From NCBI GenBank assembly GCA_014825775.1, contig MVAQ01000307.1, positions 1 through 21,624 of the forward strand: a DNA stretch of 21,624 nt, given 5' to 3'. Below the pieces are notes generated by a model. That model had not been told where the DNA came from and searched no databases. It saw nothing but the letters and a program-made list of their open reading frames with translations. Below are positions 9,129-19,841 of this stretch, in pieces. The translations under genes were made by a program, and so were the position numbers. Source of the DNA: Krasilnikovozyma curviuscula. Taxonomy: Eukaryota; Basidiomycota; Tremellomycetes; Cystofilobasidiales; Mrakiaceae. The first letter of the stretch is position 1; every line of letters starts with the position of its first letter.

Positions 9129-11867
9129 TTAAGAATGACCACCATTCGAAGCTTTGACCTCTGCCAGTTTCTTCATGTAATTTTTAATATGTAGGGCTGT
9201 TTCTTCTGCCTTCTCAAAGTTTTCCTCTCTGATATACAGATCTGGTCAAACGAGATATAAAACAAAAGAAAACAAAATCAGTCAGCGCAACGTCGCTCAT
9301 AATAGCATGTTGCAAAATGAAGGACTGACCATTCAACTTTTTCGAGACCCACATAGCAATAGCAGCATTCCCACCACTCCCCTCTTTACCTAAGCTCCTA
9401 GCACTGAGGTACGCCGTTTCGAGGATGACTTTGGCGTTCGAGGATCTTGTGTTGAGAAACAAGTCACCTGTGAGAGACAGCACTACAGGACGAATAAAGT
9501 TATCGGTCGCGGTTGTGGCGAGGTCGAGTGCTATCTTGAGATGTTTTCTACAGAGACAACAAAGGGTATTTTTAAACGATTTACACCGACAAGATTAATT
9601 TCTACGGCCGAGGAAGCGAATGGAAAACTTGAACTCAAAATGACTCACTTCGATCCGATGATTCCACCTTCGGTGTTACCCAGCGCCTGCAGAACCTCCG
9701 CAGAGGCTCTCAAGCCAACCTCTCCCTCCCTTACAGCATCAGCGCCGTATACTTCCTCCAGTTCCTTTTGCAGGACAAGCCTCGTCTCGCAGTTAGACGC
9801 AGCGTCCAATCCAAGCATCAGACTGAGGTAACCAATCTTAGCATGGTAGAACAAGGTGCTTTGAGGTGTGGACATGTCGGATGATAGCGTGTACAACTGT
9901 AAGGCTCTGTTTGGAGATTGTGAAGCGTGAGCAAGGTGGGCCAAGAGGAGGAGTATGTAGGGCGAATACTGGTGGAAGAGACCGTGGTTTCTGGCAAAAG
10001 AAGTGACTTTATTCATTTTCTAAGTAAAAAGAGAAATGCCGTTAGAAAGCGTGCAATTTGAACGAAGAAATGAGCCGTCGCTTGTCCCACTCACCTCGAG
10101 AGCATCACTGAACTCGGATCTGAATATCAACCCGGTAATGACCTCCAACCCCAGCTCGATCTTCAATGAAGCTACTTCATCCCAACCTTTAATATGAAAA
10201 CCATTGCTAACGCCAGCCTCCCTCCTCGCCTTCTTGATCTTCTTCAGTTCCGAAATTAGTGAATCACACTGAGATTGACCTTCTTCTCCAAAGATGACTT
10301 TTTTGGGCTTCTTCCCCGTCGGGTCCTTTTTACACATGGCTGAGAGAAGGAATGTCGTAATATAGTGCAGCTTCGGATGCGTAAATTGGATCGGGAGGAA
10401 TATCGATGTAGTTGCGGATGCGATGGGGACCTTGAAGAGAGAAGCAGAACGTCAGCCATCAGATGTCGGAAGAGGTCAAGGTCACACTCACATGGACGAG
10501 ACCGTCACCAGAACCACCACTAAATGCCTCATCGAACCCTCTTCTGCCATCTAGCACGCCATGCAGTGCGCTCAAGTACATGCTCGCATTCTTATGATTA
10601 CCCTCCCACAACTTGACGACGCAAACAAGGGGTAAAAAATGGAGTAAGAACTCCATCTCGATGGTCCCATCTTTAGCCTGTTTCAGTTTCGGTTGAGATT
10701 CGTCAGATGAGCATGGTGTTATGGTCGATGGGAATAGCGGTTCAATATCAGCGATCATTTGTTGCGCAGCGTGGAATTGCGAGGTAGATATCATTAGAGT
10801 GAGGTGCATGAGAAGAGATGCTTTGTAGAGGTGAATGTCATTGTTAGTTTTGCTGAGCTGCGAGAGCTGCGTGAGGGCGATGGTCGCTTGGAGGATGTTT
10901 GAGGGTGAGGTACTGGAGAGGGAACATGATGAGTTCTTAGATGATAGTGTAATAATTGGTGGGTATGAAGTTGGCGATGCTGTTGATGAAGCAAATGAGT
11001 TTGTTGGGGTGAGATAATATGCAATTTGAAGCAACAAGAGCTTGTAAAGATAGATCGGTGCTGGTGGTAGGATTCGTGGGGCTGCTGTATCTTTGAGGGC
11101 TTTTCTAAGAATCTGAAGTGCCGCTGCTGTGTTTCCCTGCAAGATCAACCAGGTTGTAGTTCAGCGATCCCAATGTATGCCGCGTACGGAAGAATAGAGT
11201 CAGAACTTGCAATGTTATCTTCTTAAAAATGGAAGATACAACATACCAGCGCATTAACGCATTGAGCTCGAAGGAGGATGAGTTTGTTGTAGTACTCACG
11301 AAAGTTAGATTTCTGCGGAATAGACGGCGACGAGTCAGTGTGGTTTGTTCCCCAGGTCAGAGCAAGATATAAATACTTACTCCTTGAGCTAAAATAATCT
11401 GGAAATCCATGAGTGTATGAGGAAAGGATAGCTCAGTGATTTGCCGTGGAAGAGAGGAACAAGCGGATATGATGACATACTCCTTTCGAGATTCTTCGCT
11501 CTATTAAGTCGCTCTCTCCCTTTGGCACCGTTCTTCCTTCATTTCTATAGCATTCAATCCACCTAACTCCGACCCAAGCTTCTGTACATCTCAGCTCAAT
11601 CTCTTCCCTCGGCGCCAAACTTGCGTTATTAGACAGAAGTAAAGCAAGAAGCTTCAACGCCAGCGACAAGGTGTTGAGGTCTGGACTCAGGTTAGCTGGT
11701 GGTAAAAGCTCAGACAGGACGTGTGAGATGAGGGTAGAGTCTGGTATGGGAGGACCTGCCAAACGTGGTTGTTTCGGAGGGGAGGGATTCGTCGAGGTTG
11801 AAGACGACAAAGCACGCTTCAGGCTGGTTGGAGACAGCGCTGGCTGAGATATAAATGGTATCGACAT
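9129..11867 (-). CDS. mau2: MAU2/Scc4 cohesin-loading complex subunit
   Basis: Eight exons on the minus strand: 11867-11481, 11398-11381, 11312-11247, 11136-10492, 10430-10095, 10019-9649, 9547-9330, 9241-9129, giving 717 aa; every junction keeps phase. Scc4/MAU2 is the TPR-superhelix partner of Scc2/NIPBL; the pair loads the cohesin ring onto chromatin in the nucleus. The evidence is an all-helical TPR-like protein of the right length, with stretches typical of the cohesin-loading-factor family: the N-terminal REYYNKLILLRAQCVNALGN-like helix pair, the FLLHFLPLVCVVKLWEG-like repeat, HPKLHYITTFLLS, and the C-terminal EENFEKAEETALHI helix. The first 35 residues are a Ser/Pro-rich disordered lead. 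Exon 2 is only 18 nt (IILAQG) and is needed to restore the helix. A Ser/Thr-rich, low-complexity loop sits inside exon 4. The identification rests on recognition of family pattern, not on a search. Confidence 0.85.
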
Positions 11868-13488
11868 GGCGTACTAGATCTACTTAATTGAGGTGACAGG
11901 CATCCAGAGGGATTGGACGCGATCTAACCTTGGACAAACAGCTCAGCGGAAACATCGACGCGTAGCACGAGATTAAGAAAAAACAGACCTGCTGCTCGCT
12001 ACTGACTCAAAAGCTACTTTCTTAGCACAAAGCCGTTGGAATAATATAGATCTGCTACCCCCAGAGTTCGTTAAGTATCGTTGAGGTTTGAAGATTGGCC
12101 GTTTCGATTGACCCATTTCCGCGCTGCCTGATTTCACTATTTTCGAAGTGAGATTTTGGTCGATTTTCATCGATTTTTCAAAGCGACAGAGAAACCGTTC
12201 AATTACAGTCGTAGGCTTTAGATCAGAGACTTTTGTGGAAACTTTATAGAATATAGTCACCAAGCTTGCTCGAGCCACCTGGACTGAATGGCGTATCGCT
12301 CGTTCGCGGGACGAGGGCAACTGCATGCTGACCAGCACCCAACCGAATCAAGCCAGGTGTTTCAAACAGCCTTCTGTACTACTAAGCAAATCCTGCTGGA
12401 TATTCGGATCTCGTTAGCCAAGGGACCAGCTCAGACGACACAGAGAACAGGTCGTGAAATACCATTTGCTGGTAGACCGAGGGAGTCCACAGCGATTGGC
12501 CTACTTCTGATCATATCTGCAGTTCAACAACCACACAGGTCTAATATTCATCTTACGGAGGGTTGTCTCAGGAAGAATTACTCTCTTATCGTTTCTCTGA
12601 GGTGTGACCAGGTGAGTTTTGCCCTCCCCGCGAGCCACCTCAACCAAGCGAATCATTCGCTGATTCGATCCCCATGACAAGCTTTGTGCCTGTCTATCTC
12701 CAGTACTCAGAGTGTAGCCTATAAATTGGTACCTTGAGGTGTGGATTCGTGTTGTAAGGCTTGCTTCATTGGAAATCAGGTCCTCAAATCTCACTCCCAT
12801 GTTTTTGTTTTCAAAAAAAGGGTAGATTCGACGTAGAAAAATCAATCTTCAGCCCACTCATCCTCCAAAAAGCTTTTCTAGGACTAAGTATTAGGTATCC
12901 ACTACTTCCTGTCATCTGCGAGTACGTATGCGCCGCTCAAGTCACTTTCACTTCTTTCTCGCCATCCCTCGTGTCTTGGAGATGAGCTGACACACGTACG
13001 ACGGTATTCACAGAACCACTTCGTGAGCAGACCCCAAACCCGTTTTCCCCACTGAAAACGCTGGTTCATTGTCAAGAAGCTTTTGAAGGTGAGCCTCAGC
13101 TCTCAGAGCAAAGCGGACAAGATTGTTGATGTTTTTGTTTTCATTTTTGCCAGCGAGTGAGAAAAAGAGTCAGACCTTGGGCTTGTTACTTCAATCTATC
13201 ACTCTCTCCATCACTGGCACAAAGGCACTTCTTTGTTTACTTGAATCAGGTGAGCAACCATTTATTCTCTGGTAGCGAAGAGGATTGGTGCGCAACGATT
13301 CGTTACTTTGTTGCCTTTTGCCGGCTACCTATCGACCGCGCTGCAATTTGTACACCGCTGACTCTAATGTTACGATCCTTTCCTGATTTCTCTTTAATGC
13401 AAGTAGGTCTTCACTTTTCAGGCATATTTGAAACACGACATCAAAAAAGTCCGCCCAGAATCACCGCTTGAAACTTAGTTGAAAAACA
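11868..13488. promoter_or_regulatory. Long divergent intergenic region with probable spliced forkhead leader
   Basis: 1,621 bp between mau2 (minus, starts 11867) and the forkhead gene (plus, starts 13489). Several open frames occur (11973-12338 minus, 12288-12677 plus, 12501-12845 minus, 13157-13471 plus) but none shows domain-like composition or splice support. The right-hand third carries good plus-strand intron signals: GTGAGC at 13089 with acceptor TTTTTGCCAG at 13153, and GTGAGC at 13250 with acceptors at 13406 or 13421. This suggests a long, intron-containing 5' untranslated leader. A perfect 7-bp inverted repeat lies at 12649-12667 (CGAATCA, loop TTCGC, TGATTCG). Confidence 0.5.
13089..13153 (+). 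other. Probable 5'-UTR intron of the forkhead gene
   Basis: A 65 bp segment with donor GTGAGC, a T-rich 3' half and acceptor TTTTTGCCAG, matching in length and sequence the coding introns nearby. It lies 336 bp upstream of the forkhead ATG in the same orientation and in non-coding sequence, so an intron in the leader is the simplest reading. Confidence 0.5.
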
Positions 13489-15724
13489 ATGAGCTTCTCT
13501 ACACCCAACGCCCAGTATCCAAACCACTCAGCCTCCAGAGTCTCATCTGATTCTGTTGAAACAACAAATTTAGCTGCAATGGACTCTGTCGGAGGAAGAT
13601 CAAGCTCCAGAGTGAGGCTCTCTCTGGGGCCTCAAACCTCGACAGCAGCGGCAACGAGTACACCTGGCAGCTCAAGTAAAGCCTCCCCTGGTTCTATCAG
13701 TACGCCTGCCTCTTCTGATCGTCCCAAGAGGAATATTGTCGTCAAGGAACCCAGGTTCTCTGACACTCAAGTCAGAATCAAGTACGTTGCCCTCTTCGAA
13801 GCTTTTTGCCAATGTTTTGAGTTTTTCTTCCCTTGTACCCGCCACGTTACTTATCAGCCTACCTATCCCTTTCATTTTATCAACGTAAACCAGAATTTCG
13901 GCTACATCATCTTCTACCACTAGAGAAATGACATCCAAATTAACGGGCTGGCAATCGACCCCACCTTCAAAGCTACGCAGCAACGGCGAAATCAACGAAG
14001 GCGATCTCCCCCCACAGAATATTCCATCCGGTCCTCGATCCAAGGAGAAGCCATCTTTTTCATACGCTAGTATGATCGGCCAGGCGATCTTGGCCAGTGA
14101 TAAAAGAAAACTCAGTCTGGTCGAGATTTACAATTGGATTAGCGCAGCGTATCCGTTCTACAAAGTCGGTGAAAGAGGGTGGATGAACAGTATTAGGCAT
14201 AACTTGAGCTTGAACAAGTCGTTTCAGAAGGTCAGTTTCAAGTTTTGAATGCTTTAAAAAATAGACAGTGTGCTTACTGACTCCTCGCTTTGATTGTTCA
14301 CGTAGGTTGAGAGAGATGAAGGAGGTCCTCAAGGAAAGGGAATGCTTTGGGCTGTCGTCAAAGGCGCTGAAAATCACTTTGAAAACGGGCGATATCGTAA
14401 GCCACGAAGTGAAGTTGACTCGGACGACGACTCGGATGATTGGAGAGAAGTTGCGCCTGCCTTCTATCCTGGAACCAACATCCCAACTCCAAAAGGTTAC
14501 AAGCTTCCTTCGAAGAAATACTTCCTTGGTACGACCGTTACAATGCCTAAGGACAAGAGAGGGCCTAGACCTCAGAACCCCGTGTCTGGTAGGAAACCAA
14601 CTCCGCCACCTGATGAAGAACCGGCACCAGCACCAACTGGTAAACAAAAGCAGCAACCGCTGCAGTCTGAAACTCTCAAATCACCGCCAGCGACTGTCTC
14701 AGCAGCAGTCAACAAGAGTAATAAGCGAAAAGGTGGGCCAGGAGGGAAACATCGTCGATCGAGAGGTGCGAAGCTTGAGACCGAATCTGATGAAGATAGT
14801 CTTATAGACGCCGAAAGCGAGGAAGACGACCAAGAAGCGGCTCCACCTGCTTCGAAACGTAGAAAGTCGACTGGTTTACCAGCTCCGACCCAAGCTTCTG
14901 CTGTAGGTGGTCGAGCGACTAGGACTAAGATTGTCGTTATCCAGAACACCAAAAAGGAACCAGTATCCGTAGACCCAAGGAAGGACGAAGTCAAAATGAC
15001 CGTGTCAACGACAACAGCTACGGCAAGCACCAGCAGACGAAGCAATATCGCCACCAGCAAAATGGAAGATAAGAAAAGAGAGTCGGATGTCACTGCAACG
15101 TCTGTTGAGGCTGAGGAAGAGGTCAAGAAATTCAAGACTTCAGCTGCAGCGTCCGTTGCGACTGAATCTGTTGCCTCTACTCCAAGCAACACCACAGAAG
15201 GAGGATCTATCGCATGGAAAACAAACCCCCGGCTTCGAACATCACCAGTACCTGTCCCGAGCTACCTCGACCGGTCGGCAAACCCACACCGTCCACCAGC
15301 AGGACGAGCTCGAGGATCCGGTCTCTCCATCAGTAAGGGATACGGAAGCAGTGTGAGGTCGTCCTTGGCGGGTGACGACGATGAGGACGAGCAGGAGATC
15401 AAGTCCGAATTCGGTGCTGCCCCTGGGTCGGGCGAGAGCTCGTTCGGGGGTGCGTTCATGATTAGTAGCAGTGTTGACCCGACCCCAGATTCCAAGAGGG
15501 GTTCTGCTCGCAGTAGAAGAAAGGGTAATGGTGATGGAAACACTGACGGGACATGGAGACCATTGAGTCCACCACTTTCAGCATCGCCAAGCTACAATCA
15601 TTCTCTCCGAAGCATAGGTCCAGCCGGTATGGACGTCGATATGGGGGATGATGGTGATGAGATGGAATTTTCGTCGCAGTATGCTGCTTCGTTACTGATG
15701 AAGGCGCGCGAAGGGTCGTTTTGA
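13489..15724 (+). CDS. Forkhead-box transcription factor
   Basis: Three exons: 13489-13781, 13924-14230, 14306-15724, giving 672 aa. The forkhead winged helix spans about residues 139-233: it opens with KPSFSYASMIGQAI, carries the recognition helix WMNSIRHNLSLNKSFQK (about 184-200) and closes with GKGMLWAVVKGAENHF and a basic RYRK wing. The second intron falls exactly after the recognition helix. Such proteins bind RYAAAYA-like DNA in the nucleus and in fungi drive cell-cycle or developmental genes. No FHA domain is present, so Fkh1/2- and Fhl1-type architecture is not supported; Hcm1/Sep1-type is closer. The N-terminus is Ser-rich. The long C-terminus is disordered, with basic patches (KRKGGPGGKHRRSRGAK, SKRRK) that could serve as nuclear localisation signals, alternating acidic runs and many Ser-Pro/Thr-Pro sites, suggesting CDK regulation. 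Confidence 0.93.
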
Positions 15725-16068
15725 TATGTCCACATTTCCCTTTTGCCTGCTTGGGGCAGGCACCTTTTTTTCGCCCTCTTGGGATATTTTGTATTTCTGT
15801 CCTACGTAAATTTTGTTGCATAGATGTTATCATTGGTTTCTGAGATACAACGCTTGACGATGTCTCGCACAAATCATCGGCAAGTTGCACGAGACTGATT
15901 CTTCGATTGTACACCGTTCTTGCTTCTGGTTAGGATTTGGTTTGATAAGAGTAATTAAATCGTCAATGTATCGCTCGTTAAAGTAAGTATTCTCTGAGTA
16001 TATATCTATTAGGCGTTTTCGTTACTTGGCATCTCATCCATGTACACAGACTCTTGTTAACAGGCCCT
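15725..16068. other. Convergent 3' intergenic region between forkhead and ErdS genes
   Basis: 344 bp between two facing stop codons. It contains a strong hairpin next to the forkhead stop (separate entry) and AT-rich sequence near 15950-16010 suited to 3'-end formation of both genes. No gene is seen. Confidence 0.5.
15744..15771 (+). other. Perfect hairpin followed by T-run in the forkhead 3' UTR
   Basis: TGCCTGC (15744-15750), loop TTGGG, GCAGGCA (15756-15762): a perfect 7-bp stem with a 5-nt loop, then CC and seven T (15765-15771). It begins 20 nt after the forkhead stop codon. It looks like an intrinsic or Pol III terminator, but in a fungal Pol II gene it is more likely an mRNA structure element or chance. 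Confidence 0.5.
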
Positions 16069-19000
16069 TTAGTTCGAATTGCTGTGTCCAGCCTCCTTCT
16101 TGGTATTTTTAGTCTTGTCCTCTTTGACAGCAGCTATGATAGCTTGGATTCTGTAGGTTTCGTAAGAATAAATACGTCAGATGACGATCCCTGTCAACGA
16201 CAGAGATAGAACGAGAACTCACGCATGCAAACCGAGTCCATTTCGCGGATATCCGACAAAGAGCTGGTCATGCTCAACGCCAAACTTCTTTCTAAAGTCC
16301 GTCTTGTTTTGAAGGTTTCCTGTCTTGACGACACCAGAGTAAGCGTGCGAGAGGATCGTCATCATTGGACCGTTGACGTGTCTAGCCTTCTCTAGATGAT
16401 CCGCAGCAGACACACCGAAGCTATAAAGTCCACAAAGAAATTAAGCGAATGTAAAATATGATAAGAAAGGCGGAAATCCACTCACGTCAGGTTAGCGACG
16501 CCTTCATCGTGCAGCGCCTTCAAGACAGTGCTTGTCATTAACTCGCTCGTGCCACTAGGCGCATCTGGGAACTCCAGGTTCCACTTGATCTGCTCTCCAT
16601 GTTCCTGTGAGAGCTCAGCGAGGATGTTCAATCCAACAATCTTCCCTTCCTTGTTCGTCGCATAGAAGTACATCCTGTGTTCCGGATCGTCCCAGGGTCG
16701 AACATCGGTCGTGTGGATTTGTACACCATTCCGGGATGATCCCCACTCTGCAATATGCTCGTCAATTTCTTTCTTGAGATCTTCAGGCACCTCGTGGCCG
16801 GGTACTTGGTGGATTACAACGCCGGCATTCTTGGCCTGTTGGATCTTGTGCGATGTGTTGGCGTGTTCAGCACCCTTGAAGTTCTCTGTTGGGATTCGAG
16901 CCTCTTGGACACAACTGAGCGTCCTCCAGTCGTACTTCTCAGCGAGAATCTCTTCAGTCGGCACGTCGAGGCAAAGCCACAGAGGCTTAAAATGTTTCTC
17001 CTTCTGCAGATAATCAAGGAACGCCTTGATGACTTTTCCGCGTTCCGATGGGTCGCAGAGAGGTGAGCCCCAAATGATTGCGTAGTTGTATGTCGAAGGA
17101 ACGTAGCCGATGGCAGCGCCAGTCTCCTTGTGACGCCAAATGGTGTATCGAGGGTCAGTGTAAGACGTATTCGTAGAGTCTCCATATCTGGAAGATGAAC
17201 GATAAAAATAGATATGAGTAAATCACATAATATGGTGGCCCCTTGTAAAGGTATAAAGACTTACGCGGCAATCATCTCTCCCAACTCAGGCAGCGTCCCG
17301 TTTCTGCCAACGACAGGACGGGGTTTTTTCTTCTCGTATGTTGCCTCCGGGAAACTTTTTGGATCCCTTGGGTAGAGACTGGCAAGCCTGAGGTTGCCTA
17401 GTTGGAGCATCAGCATTACGAGCCTCTCCAGCCCGATGCCACCACCCGCATGAGGATTCACACCGTACTTGAACGCCTCGGTGTACTCCCCCAGAGTCTC
17501 TGGGTCGACTCCGCACTCCTTCATCCGCTTCTCTAGGAGCAGCGAATCGTGTATGCGCTGGCCGCCAGATAGGATCTCTTCTCCTCGGACGAAGATGTCG
17601 AAGGAATTAGACCATCTGCTGTCTTTTGGGTCGGGCATAGTGTAGAAGGGCCTGACATGTAGGGGGAATTTATCGAGGATGTAGTAGTCGGTGTTAAATT
17701 TGTCTTTGACAAGTGCACCAAGTCGTTTTTCCGTTCGAGTATCGAAGTCCTCGTCGTCCGCCAACGGGGAACCATCCTCGTGCGTGTACCCAGATTCGTG
17801 GAGGAGCTTGACACCATCAGTGTACTTCAGTACAACCGTTTCTGAGGGGAAGATGAGGTCCTCATGTGGGTAGAGCGTTTTGATGAGGTCGATCTCGGCC
17901 CGGTTGTTAGTTTGGATACTACTGAAGATGGCCTTGAGAGCGCCGTCAATAAGGTACAGACATTCGTGGTAGTGGTTCTCAATGACCATCTCGAGATCCA
18001 TGCCCATAAACTCTGTCATATGTCGATGAGTGTTGGAGTCTGATCAAGGAAAACCATGTCAGCATGTGTCTTTTCTAGCCAACAACATGAAGTGAAAAGG
18101 GGCTGACCTTCAGCTCTGAAAATTGGTCCAATCTCAAAGACCCTCTCGAAATCAGCTGCAATAGCCATCTGTTTCCCAAGCTGAGGGGACTGAGCTAAGA
18201 AAGCCGGTCTACCAAAATAATCAAGCTTGAACACCTCAGCACCCCCCTCTGTTGCTGCACCCTGCAGTTTGGCAGTGTGTATCTCGATGAAGCCTCCACC
18301 TTGAGAAGAGTTTGACGCTTTTGAGACGTTGTTATTGATGTTATTGTTAGTGGTGGTGGTGATGTTGGGAGCACCGTCTTCGAGGAACGAGCGAAAGATC
18401 TTGCAGACCTCCGACTGGATCTTGAAGATGGCCAAGTTCGTTGGACTCCTGAGATCATACACCCTATTCTGAAGCTGCATTCTAAGACTGGTGATCGCCT
18501 TATCCTGCTCCTCCTCCGAGGATAATTTGTGCTTCGTTCCCCCAACAGACGCCCGATGGAACGGGATCGCTGTGGTGACTCTGCCGACGACAAAGAGTTT
18601 CTCGACATTGACTTCCACAGAATGGATCGAGGTAGATTTGACATACCCGCCATCCGTCGCGGGTGGTTGGAGGGTGCCCGTGATGTCGACGAGGGACTCG
18701 CGCGATAGGTGCTCGACCCAGCGTACAAAGTCCTCGGTGACGGGCGGGTGCGCGTCGGTAATTGTCGTTGATGAGCAGGAAGAAGTCGAAGTCGAGGAAG
18801 AAAATGAGACAGAGACGACAGCAGAGATAGTTGATAGTTGCTGCCGAAGGACAAGGAGGGCGAGTTTAGAACCTACGAAAAGACAGTAAAGGTTTAGCAC
18901 TCAGAAGAGTAAGGGTCGAGTACAGCCATTACACATACTGAGTTTCTTAACTGAGTCTAAGCGAGCTCGGATGGTGACTTGCGTGCCAATCAGGCTTGCC

Positions 19001-19441
19001 GAGATGTCTGACAGCCGGGTGAAGTGTTGATCCTGTTCGGAGTTAGGGGGTTCATTGACGGGTGCGAAGCCATACTGCGAGTTCAGCAGTGTGGATTTTG
19101 GTCCAGCCTAATCAAAACAACAGGTACACGAATGCTTCCGCAGGTCAGAAATGTCATGAGTCGAGAAAACGGGGGGCAGCCGGCGTTGACGCCTCCTCGA
19201 TTTAGGTCTGTGGCTGGGGTAGACTGACCTCCTTTTCCCAGTCTTGACCTGTCCTCTCCACAAGGTCCACCTTCTGCTGTTCAATCTTCTGTTCGACCTC
19301 TCTGCGGTGTTCGAGCCTGGCGTGCTTCTTCTCCTCTTTACGTGCGTGGCGCTCGTCGTTGAGTTTGGCTTTGGCTACAGCCTGCTCCTTCGCTGTTTTG
19401 CGTGCTGAGGACGAGAAGAGAGACTTGAGGGGATTCGTCAT
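16069..19441 (-). CDS. erdS: Aspartyl-tRNA synthetase-DUF2156 fusion, ergosteryl-3beta-O-L-aspartate synthase (ErdS)
   Basis: Seven exons on the minus strand: 19441-19229, 19107-18939, 18872-18108, 18039-17265, 17187-16486, 16420-16223, 16150-16069, giving 967 aa in one closed frame. Residues 1-70 are a Lys/Glu/Arg-rich helical extension. Residues about 110-225 are the OB anticodon-binding fold (VTIRARLDSVKK, LALLVLRQQ). Residues about 265-640 are the class II AspRS core: motif 1 region FIEIHTAKL and GRPAFLAQSPQLGKQMAI, motif 2 FRAED-SNTHRHMTEF (about 379-393, joined only after splicing), and motif 3 GGGIGLERL (581-589). Residues about 641-967 are a DUF2156 (GNAT-like aminoacyl-tRNA transferase) domain, with LTFGVSAADHLE and a tail motif DQLFVGYPRNGLG. 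Known family role: charge tRNA-Asp, then move Asp onto the 3beta-OH of ergosterol in membranes. Two low-complexity inserts (Ser/Thr at about 150-166, Asn/Thr/Ser at about 298-318) are unusual. It is head to head with a hydrolase gene. Confidence 0.93.
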
Positions 19442-19841
19442 GGTGGGGTGGGTTGGATGGGGTGGGATGATGTAGACCCTTGTAGACGAAATGCAGATCC
19501 TAGTGTTATCTCTCCGTCAGGTACACAATACGGCTGCAGCAGCAAGAGACGGAACTCACTTGTGCGAAATGGGACCGCAAAGGTTCGTCGGCGAAAGAGA
19601 GAGGGTGGTCGTTTGGGAAGCTAAAGTATAAATATGATTTAGCCAAGTGAAAAGGAAGCTAGCTTCCAGCCAGTATGACGAACGACGATTACGGTCGAGC
19701 GGTTGGAGTCGCAGTGATGTCAGCGCGACGAAACACAAAGAGCGAAAATCAACCTATGGAACCGTTTCCTTCTCCGTTATCTCATCTACATCTTCAACCA
19801 TCTCATATCAGACACCACAATCGCATTCACCAGAAAAAGTT
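19442..19841. promoter_or_regulatory. Shared bidirectional promoter region of erdS and the hydrolase gene
   Basis: About 400 bp separate the two divergent starts. Next to erdS (19445-19466) lies a G-rich run on the plus strand, so the erdS leader is C-rich. Next to the hydrolase (about 19758-19841) is a pyrimidine-rich stretch followed by CACAATCGCATTCACCAG, typical of a fungal core promoter or leader. The right part stays open in two frames, so part of it could be coding if the hydrolase starts upstream. Confidence 0.55.
19445..19466 (+). promoter_or_regulatory. Putative G-quadruplex motif beside the erdS start
   Basis: Four G-runs at 19445-19448, 19450-19452, 19459-19462 and 19464-19466, with loops of 1, 6 and 1 nt, fit the G3+N1-7 rule. 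The motif ends 3 bp from the erdS ATG and lies on the strand opposite the erdS mRNA, so only a DNA quadruplex could form for erdS transcription. Confidence 0.5.

Noticed and set aside
11973..12845. Open frames on both strands between mau2 and the forkhead gene (12288-12677 plus, 11973-12338 and 12501-12845 minus)
   Set aside because: No domain-like composition, overlapping frames on opposite strands, and no coherent splice extension; treated as non-coding or leader.
14572..15195. 207-codon minus-strand frame
   Set aside because: Antisense shadow of the low-complexity C-terminus of the forkhead protein.
16711..17066. Plus-strand frames over the DUF2156 region
   Set aside because: Antisense to a well-supported coding exon, with no independent features.
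16069..19441. Separate genes for the AspRS part and the DUF2156 part
   Set aside because: The intron at 17264-17188 joins them in phase 2 with good GT...AG ends, there is no stop or promoter space between them, and the fused architecture is known in fungi.
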